Positions 51,194 to 59,922 of a stretch of DNA of 64,000 bases are shown piece by piece. Below the pieces are notes generated by a model. That model saw nothing but the letters and a program-made list of their open reading frames with translations, was not told where the DNA came from and made no database searches. Each line of letters starts with the position of its first letter. Position 1 is the stretch's first letter. A program made the translations under genes and the position numbers. Origin of the DNA: Streptomyces sp. CG 926 (GTDB lineage Bacteria > Actinomycetota > Actinomycetes > Streptomycetales > Streptomycetaceae); assembly GCF_003148825.1 (NCBI RefSeq), contig NZ_QGGZ01000006.1:248001-312000 (forward strand), written 5' to 3'.

Positions 51194-52189
51194 TCAGCCG
51201 GTGCCGGTCGCCCGGAAGCGGTTGCGGTACTCCGTCGGCGTCGTGTCGAGCCGGCGACGGAAGGCACGGACGAGGGTGTCGGTGGTGTGGAAGCCGCAGA
51301 CGGTCGCGACGCGTTCGAGGGTGTCGTCCGTGGACTCCAGCCGGTTGCGGGCCACTTCGACGCGGGCGGATTCGATGTAGGCGGCCGGGGTCATGCCCAG
51401 TTCCGTCTTGAAGATCCGGGTGAGCTGCCGTTCGCCGACGTGCGCCTGTTCGGCGAGGTCGGCGACGGTCAGCGGCTCGGCGATGTTCCGCGTGATGTGG
51501 TGGCGGAGGTCCTCGATGCGCCGCGTGGTCGACACCGGTTCGAGCGGGACGCTGAACTGGCTCTGTCCGCCGGGCCGTTTCAGGTACATCACCAGCTGCC
51601 GGGCGACGCGCAGCGCCACGGCCTCGCCGAAGTCCTCGGCGACGAGGGCGAGCGAGAGGTCGAGGCAGGCGCTGATGCCGGCGCCGGTCCACACGTCCCG
51701 GTCCCGGATGAAGATCGGATCGGCGTCGACCTCGATCGAGGGGTGCTCGTCGGCTAGTTGGCGGGCGGTGGACCAGTGGGTGGTGGCCCGTCTGCCGTTC
51801 AGCAGCCCGGCGTCGGCGAGGATGTGCGCGCCCACGCAGACGGATGCGACGCGCCGGGCCGTGGCGGCGAGGCTCCGCACCCGATCGACCACGGCCGGGT
51901 CGGCCAGGGCACGGACCCGGCCCTCGTCGTCCACCTCGACCGACCCGGGGACCAGCAGGGTGTCGATGCCGCACCCCGCCACGTCCTGGAAGGTGGTGTC
52001 CGGGAGGATCCGGACCCCGGCGGAGGTGGTGACGGGGTCCATGGTCTCGGCGGCCAGCGCCACCCGGTAGCCCGATGGTTCGCCCAACTCCCTTCGCAAC
52101 AGGGCGAACACCTCCGGCGGGCCGGTGACGTCCAGCAGGTCGACGCCGTCGAAGAGGACCACGATGACGAACCGTCCGACGGTGCTCAA
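51194..52189 (-). CDS. GlxA-like AraC-family regulator with DJ-1/PfpI N-terminal domain
   Basis: 331 residues from a TTG at 52189 with GGAGAG about five bases upstream. N-terminal DJ-1/PfpI domain (VIVVLFDGVDLLDVTGPPEV; RRVASVCVGAHILADAGLL with the elbow Cys). The two AraC HTHs lie at the C terminus (EPLTVADLAEQAHVGERQLT; LERVATVCGFHTTDTLVRAF). It is divergent from an isochorismatase-family gene 166 bp away and probably controls it. Confidence 0.92.
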   Translation of the reverse strand: MSTVGRFVIVVLFDGVDLLDVTGPPEVFALLRRELGEPSGYRVALAAETMDPVTTSAGVRILPDTTFQDVAGCGIDTLLVPGSVEVDDEGRVRALADPAVVDRVRSLAATARRVASVCVGAHILADAGLLNGRRATTHWSTARQLADEHPSIEVDADPIFIRDRDVWTGAGISACLDLSLALVAEDFGEAVALRVARQLVMYLKRPGGQSQFSVPLEPVSTTRRIEDLRHHITRNIAEPLTVADLAEQAHVGERQLTRIFKTELGMTPAAYIESARVEVARNRLESTDDTLERVATVCGFHTTDTLVRAFRRRLDTTPTEYRNRFRATGTG

Positions 52190-52355
52190 GGGTGCTCTCC
52201 GTTCGGTACGACGAGGGTCTTGTCAGCACCCACCGTATGTCGGTTTCTGCGGGTTGGATGTCATTGCCGACATCCAGGGGTGGTCATAGCGTGGAGAGCA
52301 CGGCCGCCGCTCTGCGGCCGACTCCCGCAATCCGACACCCCCGGAGGGTATTTCC

Positions 52356-52946
52356 ATGTCCAAGACGACTCTGCGCGAGCTGAGCGGCCTCGACCGGAGC
52401 CCGGCCTCACTCGCCGAAGCGACGCTGATCCTGATCGACTACCAGAACACCTACACCCGGGGCGTGATGGAGCTGACGGGGTGGGAGGCCGCCCTCGACG
52501 CCGGCGCCGCGCTGCTGGCCCGGGCCCGTACCGCCGGCGCGAAGGTCATCCATGTGATCAACGACGGCGGCGAGGGGAGCCCGTACGACATCCGGGCCGA
52601 GATCGGCCGGATCCACCCCCGGGTGGCTCCGGTCGACGGCGAGGCCGTGGTCGTCAAAACGGTCCCCAACGGGTTCGTCGAAACCGAGCTGGGCGACCAC
52701 GTCGACGCCGCCGGCCACAAGGACGTCGTCCTCGCCGGTTTCATGACCCACATGTGCGTGACCTTCACCGCGGAAGGCGCGTTCCTACGGGGCGACCGGC
52801 CCACCGTGGTCGCGGACGCCTGCGCGACTCGGCCGCTGGGGACGGCGGTGGCCGAGGTGTCCGCCGAACAGCTCCACCACGCCGCGCTCGCGACGATCGC
52901 CGATCTCTACGGGGTCGTCGTCCCGTCCGTCTCCTCCCTCGGCTGA
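52356..52946 (+). CDS. Isochorismatase-family cysteine hydrolase
   Basis: 196 residues from the ATG at 52356 with GGAGG nine bases upstream. The catalytic set of the family is visible: Asp in TLILIDYQNTY, Lys in VVVKTVPNGF and Cys in GFMTHMCVTFTAEGA, with the cis-peptide loop before it. Such enzymes cleave amides or vinyl ethers (nicotinamidase and relatives); the substrate is not evident. It is the likely target of the divergent AraC-type regulator. Confidence 0.92.
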   Translation: MSKTTLRELSGLDRSPASLAEATLILIDYQNTYTRGVMELTGWEAALDAGAALLARARTAGAKVIHVINDGGEGSPYDIRAEIGRIHPRVAPVDGEAVVVKTVPNGFVETELGDHVDAAGHKDVVLAGFMTHMCVTFTAEGAFLRGDRPTVVADACATRPLGTAVAEVSAEQLHHAALATIADLYGVVVPSVSSLG

Positions 52947-52951
52947 GGCGG

Positions 52952-52973
52952 CGGCCGGTCCGTCAGCCGGCCG
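52952..52973. terminator. Bidirectional hairpin between convergent genes
   Basis: CGGCCGG and CCGGCCG pair around an 8-nt loop, overlapping the stop codon of the minus-strand phosphotransferase gene and starting 6 bp after the isochorismatase stop. Confidence 0.55.
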
Positions 52974-53880
52974 TCGCCACGAGGCGTCGCAGTGCGGCCT
53001 GGGCGGGTGGCCCCCAGGTGGGCTTGCCGCCCGGGCGGCCGCGGACACCGGCCTCGCCGATGAGGATGCCGCCGAGGGCTCGCTGCGCCGCCCAACCACG
53101 GGCGCGGCGTAGGGTCGCGGCGTCCGCGACCGGCCGGTAGGCGGCGTGGAAGCGGTCGACGGCGCCGTCCGGCAGCAGGCTCCAGGGGGCGGCGAGGTCG
53201 CAGGCCGGATCGCCCGCGCAGAGATCCCCGAAGTCGATCACGCCGCAGAAGGTGCCGCCCGCGGTGAGGACGTTGGCCGGGTGGAGGTCGCCGTGCAGCC
53301 ATATCTCCGGGCCCGCCCAGACGGGGGCGGCGACGGCGTCCTCCCAGACCGCGCGGACCGCGTCCGGGTCGGGGATCAGCCCCATGTCGGTGGCGTCGGC
53401 GAGCCCGTCGACGAACGCGTCGGCATGGTCGGCCAAGGGCCCGCCACGGCCGTAATTGCCGACGGGCGCCCCTTCGGGAGCCGGTCGGTGAAGAGCCGTC
53501 AGGAAGGCGGCCAAGGCGTCGGCCGCGTCCGTGGCGTGCGTGGCGGGGGCGCGGTCGGCCGGCTCACCGGGCACCCAGGTGGTGACGATCCAGGGGCGCG
53601 GGAACCGCTCGGAGGGCTCGCCGATGCGCTGCGGGACGGGAACCGGCAGCGGCAGGCCCGCGGCGAGGCCGGGCAGCCAGGCGTGCTCCTTGCGCAGCAG
53701 CGCGTCCGCGGACGGCGTCGCCCAGGGCAGCCGGACGGCGAGGTCCTCCCCCAGCCGCCACAGCTGGTTGTCCCAGCCACGGGCTCCGAACCGCACGGGG
53801 CGATCCGCCAGGTCGGGGTGCTGATCGCGTAACAGGTCCCGGACCAGTTCCGCGGTGACCTCTGTTCGGGTGTGTGTCAT
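52963..53880 (-). CDS. Aminoglycoside phosphotransferase (APH) family kinase
   Basis: 305 residues from the ATG at 53880 (a GTG two codons upstream is also in frame). No ribosome site is visible; a leaderless message is possible. APH/choline-kinase fold: ARGWDNQLWRLGEDLAVRLP, catalytic loop IWLHGDLHPANVL and metal site GVIDFGDLCAGDPACDLA. Family members phosphorylate small hydroxylated compounds, only some of them antibiotics; an actual resistance role is not indicated by context. Confidence 0.9.
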   Translation of the reverse strand: MTHTRTEVTAELVRDLLRDQHPDLADRPVRFGARGWDNQLWRLGEDLAVRLPWATPSADALLRKEHAWLPGLAAGLPLPVPVPQRIGEPSERFPRPWIVTTWVPGEPADRAPATHATDAADALAAFLTALHRPAPEGAPVGNYGRGGPLADHADAFVDGLADATDMGLIPDPDAVRAVWEDAVAAPVWAGPEIWLHGDLHPANVLTAGGTFCGVIDFGDLCAGDPACDLAAPWSLLPDGAVDRFHAAYRPVADAATLRRARGWAAQRALGGILIGEAGVRGRPGGKPTWGPPAQAALRRLVATAG

Positions 53881-53925
53881 ACACACGAACCGTAGCCGGG
53901 GCCGGCTCCGTACGGCCGGCGGGAC

Positions 53926-56900
53926 TCAGAGTTCCTCGCCGAGCGGCAGCCGGTGGATGCCCGGCAGGTACTCGTCGAGCTCCCCCGGGGTGAACCGGGA
54001 CATGCCCACGACGTGCCAGAACTCACCGGCCACATCGCCCTCGTACTTGTACCCGCCGGCCGGAGTCAGCGCCGCCCAGCCGCCCGCCATGCCCATCAGC
54101 GTCGCGCGCGGGGACGGCTCCTGCCCGTCCGCCGGGACGTTCCACAGCCGTACGGTGCCGTCCTCGGCGCCGCTCGCCAGGGTCGTGCCGTCCGGGGAGA
54201 AGGCGAGCGAGAGCACCCGTCCGGTGTGCCCGACGAGGTCGCTCAGGCGCTCGCCCGTCGCGGCGTCCCACAGGGCGACGGCCCGGTCGTCGCCGCCGGT
54301 GGCCAGCAGCGGGCGGCTCGGGTGGGCGGCCACCGCCCACAGCCTGCCGCCGCGTCCGCGCAGCCGCGGACCGGCCTGCCCGTCCCGCCAGACGACGGCC
54401 GTGCCGTCCCAGCTCGCGCTGGCGAGCCAGTCGCCCCCGGGGCCGTACGCGACCCCGTACACGCGGTCGGCATGCCCGCCGAGTTGATGCAGGAGGGCGC
54501 CGTTCCTGGCGTCCCACACGCGTACGAAGCTGTCGTCGCAGCCGGTGGCCAGTACATCGGCGTCCGAGCGGAAGGCGATCGAGCGGACCCGGCCCCGGTG
54601 CTCGGTCAGCGTCGACACAGGGGAACCCGTGGGGCGGAACCAGACGCGGACGGAGTCGTCGTCGTTGGCGGTGGCGAGCAGGGTCCCGTCGGCGTTGAAG
54701 GCCTCCGCCCAGACGTGCTCGGTCTCGGCGTCGAGCTCCCTCAGGTACTCGCCGCCCACCGGGTTCCAGAGGTACACGTCGCCGTCGTTGCTGGCCGTGG
54801 CCAGGATGGGCGCGACAGGGCTGAAGGCCGCCGAGACCAGTCGGTCGCCGCGCCCGGTGAGTTCGTCCGTACGGCGGCCCGTGCGCGTCTCCCACAGCCG
54901 TACGACCCCGTCGTTGCCCGTCGCCGCCAGCTGCGTACCGTCGGCGCTGAAGGCGACACCGTTGATCCGGCGGCCGTGGCCGCGCAGGATGCGCTTGCCC
55001 TGGCCGGTGGCCGAGTCCCAGATCTGGGCGCCGCCGTCGTTGCCGACGGTGAGGAGTTGGCTGTCGCCGGGCCGGAAGGCGCACGCCCAGGCGGTGCCGC
55101 GGTGCTCGGTCGGCTGCTGGGGGTGGAGGGCGACCGTGTACCCGTGGGGGCGTCCGGTGACCGTCCACAGCCGGACGGCGCCGTTGCTGTCGCAGGCGGT
55201 GAGGAGTTTCCCGTCGTCGCCGAAGAGCACCTGGTAGACGGCGCCGGTGCCCCGTTCGAGGACCCCGGCGGGGGTGCCGACCACCGGATCCCAGAGCCGC
55301 ACCTGGCCGTCCGTGTCGCCGCTGGCCAGAAGGTTGCCCTCGGGGTGGAAGTCGAGGACGTACACGCGGCCGGTGTGTCCGGTGAACTCGTGCAGCAGCC
55401 GCGCGTCGGCCGTCCGCCGGATCCGCACCGTGCCGCCCTGTCCGGGACCGCCCCGGTCGGCGGTGGCGAAGAGGGACCCGTCGGGGCTGAACCGGGCGCG
55501 GTAGACGGCCCCTTGGTGGCCCTCGATCTCCCGGACGCAGTGCCCGGTGGCCAGGTCCCACAGTCGTACCTTCGCGCTCGCGTCCCCGGTGAGCAGCAGC
55601 CCGTCCGGTCCGTAGACCGCCGTGTAGACGGGCGCGGTGTGACCCGGCATCCGGTGCAGGGGCTCGCCGGTGACCACGTCCCAGACCGTGACCAGGCCCT
55701 CGCGGTCGCCCGTGGCGAGCAGCGTGCCGGCCGCGTCGAAGGAGACCGGCCACACCCCGTCGGGGTGGACCCGCAGGTGGTGCCGGCAGGCCCCGGTCAC
55801 CGGGTCCCAGAGTCGCACCGCGCCGTCGGAGCCGCCGGTGGCGATGACGCCCGGCCGGAACTTCACGGCGTACACGCGTCCTTCGTGCCCTTGGAGGGTG
55901 CGCACGGCCCGGCCGTCGTCGGCGCCGCAGACCAGGACCGAGCCGTCCTCGCTGCCGACGGCGAGGAGTTCACCGTCGCTGCTGTACGCGATGGGTTCGG
56001 GAAGCCGGCTCGTGCGCATGCCGAATCCGTACGGGACACCGACGGCGGAGGGTCGGAACCCGGCGTCCACGGGCATCCCGGGGGCGATCGCGGCGGTCCC
56101 CAGCTCGGGGGCCGCCCGTACCTCGTCGTCCATGGTCACGTCGATGAGCGCGGCCCGGTGCCAGCGGCTGCCGGTCAGCAGGGCGCCGCGCAGATCGGTC
56201 CGGGTCAGCCGGGCCCGGCTGAGGTTCGCGCCGGACAGGTCGGCCCCGCTCAGGTCGGCCCGGTCGAGGCGGGCGCCGATCAGATGGGTGCCCCGCAGCC
56301 GGGCGCCGGAGAGATTGGCGCCGATCAGCCGGGCGTCCGTGAGGTCCGCGTCGCTGAGGTCGACGCCGGAGAAGTCGCGGTGCGAGAGGTCCTCGCCGGC
56401 CAGCCGGGCGCCGCGCAGGTCGGCGTTGGCCGGTACCCGGAGCCGGTCGGAGATCCGTACGGCGTTGGCTCGGGCGGCCTCGCCGGCCGTGCGCCCCGGG
56501 GAGTCGAGAACCTCGCGCACCCAGCGGGCGCACTGCTCGTGGTCGGCGAGGTCGCAGAAGAACTCGACGGCGAGCTGGCTGAGCGGGCGCGCGAGGAGCA
56601 CGGTGTGCTGCCCGCGGGCGAGCTGGCGGGCGGCCTCCCGGGCCACCAGCCATTCGACGACGGAGCCGTGGATGAACTGGAAGACCCCGTCGTCGCTACG
56701 GACCAGCAGGCTGCCCGCGCCGACCGCCTGGGCGCGCTCGGACGCGGTGAGCGGGGACTCGGTGAGTTCGCTGAGGGTGCCGGCCACGGTTTCGGTGAGT
56801 TCGTCGAGCCGCAGGGCACTGCGGCCGCTCTCCCACAGCCGCCAGGCCAACGCGGTCACCGCCGCCCACAGCTGGTCGAGGGTGAGCCCGGGCGGCGCGC

Positions 56901-59766
56901 CGGGCCCGCCCTGCCCGCGCCGTTCCTCGTGGCCGAGCCAGGAGGTGAACACGTCCTCGTACAGCCGGGCGGGGCTGAGCGCGCGGCCCGCTCCGGCGAC
57001 CGCGCGCAGCTGGTCCTGGCTCAGGTCGGCGACGAAGGACAGCAGCCGGGGATTGCGGCAGAGCATCAGGAGGTCGGGGATGTTGCGCAGGAGTTGGTAG
57101 CGGCGATCGGCGGCCTGCTCGTCGCCGTAGCTGCGGACGAGGTAGGAGCGGATCTGGGCCGGGGTGAAGCCCTCGACGGCCAGGATCCTGCGTTGCGGGA
57201 GCAGGCCGACGCGCTCGCCGAGCGCGGTGAGGACCTGGGCGTGCGACTTGAAGTGCTGGGTACGGCTGCTGACGACGATCTTGGCGTGGTCGACGGCGGC
57301 GTCGAGAAGGACCTGGAGGTGGTCGGCGGCCCGGTCGTAACTGACCCGGTTGACCAGTTCGTCGAAGCCGTCGAAGAGCAGGACGACACGGCCCTGGGCG
57401 AGCATGTAGCGCAGGGCCCGCAGGTCGATGGTGTCGACGTCGTGGCCGGCCAGGTGCGCGGCGACCAGGCCTTCGAGGCTGTGCGCCCGGTCGAGGGAAT
57501 TGAGCGGGATGAGCAGCGGTGTGAGGTGCGGGAGCTGTTCGGGGATGCGCCGGGCGAGCTCGCGCAGCGCGAAGGTCTTGCCGTGTCCGAAGTCGCCGAG
57601 GAGCAGGACGAACCGGCCCTGGTCGGACTCCAGGAGTTCCAGCAGCTCCTCGACGAGTCCGTCCCGTTCCTGGTCGGGCCGGCCCTGGCCGTCGGGGCGG
57701 TCGGCGTCGCGGTAGCGCTGGGGCAGGTAGAGGCCGGGGGCGTACTGCTCGCTGCCGCTGAGCCGGGCCGTCTGCGCGGCGACGTAGGCCCGGAGGTCGA
57801 GCAGGCCCTGGAACTCGATGAAGCTGCGGACCCGCACCCGGACGCCGTGGGCGGCGGCCCGGCGGCGCAGCCCGCCGGCCGGGGCGTCGCCCGCGTACAC
57901 CAGGACGGCCTCGGAGCCGGTGTCGGTGGCGTGCACCTGGGCGATGAAGCGGTCCAGTTCCTCCTCGGTGGGGCTCCCCGGGTGGACGGCTATGCGCTGC
58001 TGCTGGACGACGCCGTCCTCCTGCTCCCGCCAGGTGGCCATGATCTGCACCATGTCGGCCGGCTCGCGGCGCGGGACGTCGCGCAGCCGTACGCCCTCCC
58101 GCCGCACCCGGCAGATCTCCTTGACGCGCTCGGCGAGCGAGGCGGCCGGGTCGTCCAGGGGAGCGCGTCCGCCGGGCGGCTCGACGTCGATGACGGCGGG
58201 CAGTTCCGGTACGGGGAAGACCCGGCGGGTCTGCCGCCATGCGGCGGGGAAGGCCTCGGACGCGGAGGTGATCCGGTCGTCCCAGCGGGTCACGCCTTGG
58301 GCGCCGACCTGGAGCAGCTGGAACCTGGCGGGGGCGGCGGAGCCGAACAGCGGCAGCTCACCGGCGGCCCCGGCGAGCTGGGTGCGGCTGGGGGCCGAGG
58401 TGGTGCTGCGCGGGCCGCCGGTCGGCCCGTGCAGCAGCAGGTGCAGCCGCGGGGCGGCGAGCCGGGCGAGGGTGTCGGCGTCCCGCAGTCCACCGGGGCC
58501 GCCGACCGCGTCGCCGGGGCGGCGGCCGTCGGTCAGCGGGTGGCGGAGCGCGCCGATGCGCAGCCAGCCCTCCTCCTCGTACCGGCGCATGGCCTCGGCG
58601 AACCAGGCGGCCTGGTCGCGGCCGATGAAGCCGTACTGCTCCTCGGGGCGATGGCTGTAGGCCATGGAGGAGTTGAATCCGGCGACGACCGTGCTCAGTT
58701 CGGGCACCGGGAAGAGGGTCCAGGGCTGGTCGCTGTCGAAGACGGTGTCCAGGCCCTGGTAGAGGCCGCGGAACAGCCGGGTGTAGTGGCGCCATTTGGG
58801 CCAGTACGGGGGCTGCGGCGCCACTTCGTCGGCCTCGCAGGTGTGGAAGTAGGCCTGGGACGCGGCCTGGTTCACGTCCTGCGCGCCCGGTACCACCATC
58901 ACCCGCTGGGGGGACAGGTCGAGCTGGGAGCGCAGGGCGGTGAGGAAGCTGAGGGCCTGGTCGCATTCGCGGGGGCTGCCGGACGCGGTGAGGTCGCCGG
59001 TGACGACCATCAGATCGGGGGCGGGTGCTCCCGCGTCCCGGAGCATGATGAGGTCGCCGCGGATCTGCCGGCTGAGCGAGTCGGGTTCGCGGCCGCGCCC
59101 GAAGTCAGGCCCGGCCAGGTGCAGGACGGTCACGGTGTCCTGGGCGCTGTGGCCGGCCGCGGCGGCCTGCGGGTAGAGCGGCGCCCTGACCGGCCGCCGG
59201 CGCCCGGACCAGCCGGGGCCGGCGAGCGCGCTCGGCTGCGGCTGCCCGGGGTTGGGCTGCTCGGGGTGACGGACGGGTCCCGGTCCGCTCCCCGGATAGC
59301 CGGGGCGGCGGCCCGGGCGGGCATGGCCGTCGACGGCCTGGCCGACCCGGTTCAGCAGCAGGGAGCGGGCCGCGTCGATGTCCGCCACGCCGACGAGGTC
59401 GACGTAGGTGATGGTGGCGAGGAGTCCCTCGATCGGGATCTCGTCCACCCGGACGGTCAGCAGCCTCCGTTCGGGCGACTCGGGCGAGGCCCGGAGCGCG
59501 GCCTGCCATTCCATGCGACCGTAGGTGGAACGCTCGTAGTGGCGTGACAGTACGGCGATGACCGCCAGGGACTCGCTGACGCCCCGGTCCATGAAGTCGA
59601 TGAAGTTGGTTCCCGGTACGAAGTCCCAGGCTTGCACCACCGTGCGGTAGCCGGCCTCCTCCAGGGTCCAGGCGATCCAGGCGGCCCACTGTTCGTCTGC
59701 CGGGGAGTAACTGATGAAGAAGTCGAACTCTCTTGCGGGAGCGCCGAATTGCCCGTCCGTCATCAT
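53926..59766 (-). CDS. TIR - degenerate phosphoesterase - NACHT - pentapeptide - WD40 protein (NLR-like, candidate defence)
   Basis: 1946 residues from the ATG at 59766. TIR-like domain at 13-140 (FDFFISYSPADEQW; candidate catalytic Glu86 in RMEWQAAL). A Pro/Gly linker leads to a calcineurin-like phosphoesterase fold at about 213-450 that has lost its metal ligands: HLAGPDFG for HLSDxHFG, VPGAQDV for PGNHD, LLHGP for HGH, while TGDLT remains. Residues ~560-665 look like an endonuclease/Mrr-type alpha/beta domain (VLVYAGDAP). NACHT NTPase at ~715-900: Walker A GDFGHGKT (residues 724-731), Walker B VVLLFDGFDEL. Pentapeptide repeats at ~1113-1205, about 14 WD40 repeats at ~1275-1880, and a conserved-looking end GGYKYEGDVAGEFW. 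This is the plan of STAND/Avs-like immune proteins: repeats sense, NACHT oligomerises, TIR acts (for example on NAD+). Defence role inferred. Confidence 0.88.
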   Translation of the reverse strand: MMTDGQFGAPAREFDFFISYSPADEQWAAWIAWTLEEAGYRTVVQAWDFVPGTNFIDFMDRGVSESLAVIAVLSRHYERSTYGRMEWQAALRASPESPERRLLTVRVDEIPIEGLLATITYVDLVGVADIDAARSLLLNRVGQAVDGHARPGRRPGYPGSGPGPVRHPEQPNPGQPQPSALAGPGWSGRRRPVRAPLYPQAAAAGHSAQDTVTVLHLAGPDFGRGREPDSLSRQIRGDLIMLRDAGAPAPDLMVVTGDLTASGSPRECDQALSFLTALRSQLDLSPQRVMVVPGAQDVNQAASQAYFHTCEADEVAPQPPYWPKWRHYTRLFRGLYQGLDTVFDSDQPWTLFPVPELSTVVAGFNSSMAYSHRPEEQYGFIGRDQAAWFAEAMRRYEEEGWLRIGALRHPLTDGRRPGDAVGGPGGLRDADTLARLAAPRLHLLLHGPTGGPRSTTSAPSRTQLAGAAGELPLFGSAAPARFQLLQVGAQGVTRWDDRITSASEAFPAAWRQTRRVFPVPELPAVIDVEPPGGRAPLDDPAASLAERVKEICRVRREGVRLRDVPRREPADMVQIMATWREQEDGVVQQQRIAVHPGSPTEEELDRFIAQVHATDTGSEAVLVYAGDAPAGGLRRRAAAHGVRVRVRSFIEFQGLLDLRAYVAAQTARLSGSEQYAPGLYLPQRYRDADRPDGQGRPDQERDGLVEELLELLESDQGRFVLLLGDFGHGKTFALRELARRIPEQLPHLTPLLIPLNSLDRAHSLEGLVAAHLAGHDVDTIDLRALRYMLAQGRVVLLFDGFDELVNRVSYDRAADHLQVLLDAAVDHAKIVVSSRTQHFKSHAQVLTALGERVGLLPQRRILAVEGFTPAQIRSYLVRSYGDEQAADRRYQLLRNIPDLLMLCRNPRLLSFVADLSQDQLRAVAGAGRALSPARLYEDVFTSWLGHEERRGQGGPGAPPGLTLDQLWAAVTALAWRLWESGRSALRLDELTETVAGTLSELTESPLTASERAQAVGAGSLLVRSDDGVFQFIHGSVVEWLVAREAARQLARGQHTVLLARPLSQLAVEFFCDLADHEQCARWVREVLDSPGRTAGEAARANAVRISDRLRVPANADLRGARLAGEDLSHRDFSGVDLSDADLTDARLIGANLSGARLRGTHLIGARLDRADLSGADLSGANLSRARLTRTDLRGALLTGSRWHRAALIDVTMDDEVRAAPELGTAAIAPGMPVDAGFRPSAVGVPYGFGMRTSRLPEPIAYSSDGELLAVGSEDGSVLVCGADDGRAVRTLQGHEGRVYAVKFRPGVIATGGSDGAVRLWDPVTGACRHHLRVHPDGVWPVSFDAAGTLLATGDREGLVTVWDVVTGEPLHRMPGHTAPVYTAVYGPDGLLLTGDASAKVRLWDLATGHCVREIEGHQGAVYRARFSPDGSLFATADRGGPGQGGTVRIRRTADARLLHEFTGHTGRVYVLDFHPEGNLLASGDTDGQVRLWDPVVGTPAGVLERGTGAVYQVLFGDDGKLLTACDSNGAVRLWTVTGRPHGYTVALHPQQPTEHRGTAWACAFRPGDSQLLTVGNDGGAQIWDSATGQGKRILRGHGRRINGVAFSADGTQLAATGNDGVVRLWETRTGRRTDELTGRGDRLVSAAFSPVAPILATASNDGDVYLWNPVGGEYLRELDAETEHVWAEAFNADGTLLATANDDDSVRVWFRPTGSPVSTLTEHRGRVRSIAFRSDADVLATGCDDSFVRVWDARNGALLHQLGGHADRVYGVAYGPGGDWLASASWDGTAVVWRDGQAGPRLRGRGGRLWAVAAHPSRPLLATGGDDRAVALWDAATGERLSDLVGHTGRVLSLAFSPDGTTLASGAEDGTVRLWNVPADGQEPSPRATLMGMAGGWAALTPAGGYKYEGDVAGEFWHVVGMSRFTPGELDEYLPGIHRLPLGEEL

Positions 59767-59772
59767 GAATCC

Positions 59773-59778
59773 ATCGTA
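59773..59778 (-). promoter_or_regulatory. Candidate -10 element giving a leaderless TIR-NACHT transcript
   Basis: TACGAT on the minus strand, six bases before the ATG at 59766, with no ribosome site in between. Transcription would start at or next to the ATG. No good -35 is visible. Confidence 0.4.
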
Positions 59779-59922
59779 GGGCCGTGCCCCCGGCGGCGGG
59801 TCGGTCCCGTCGAGGACGGGGCGATCCTCCGTGGCCGGCCGGGCGCCCGGCCCGGGCGGGCCTGTCCGATTCCTTCCGCCCGGTCTGATGCCGGGACGTG
59901 TGTATGTGCGAACCTGTTCGCC

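Noticed and set aside
52963..53880. Antibiotic resistance gene
   Set aside because: APH-fold kinases act on many substrates; nothing in the sequence or neighbours points to a drug.
53953..59547. 1864-residue plus-strand frame antisense to the TIR-NACHT gene
   Set aside because: Low-complexity composition without domains; it exists because codon position bias keeps stops rare on the opposite strand.
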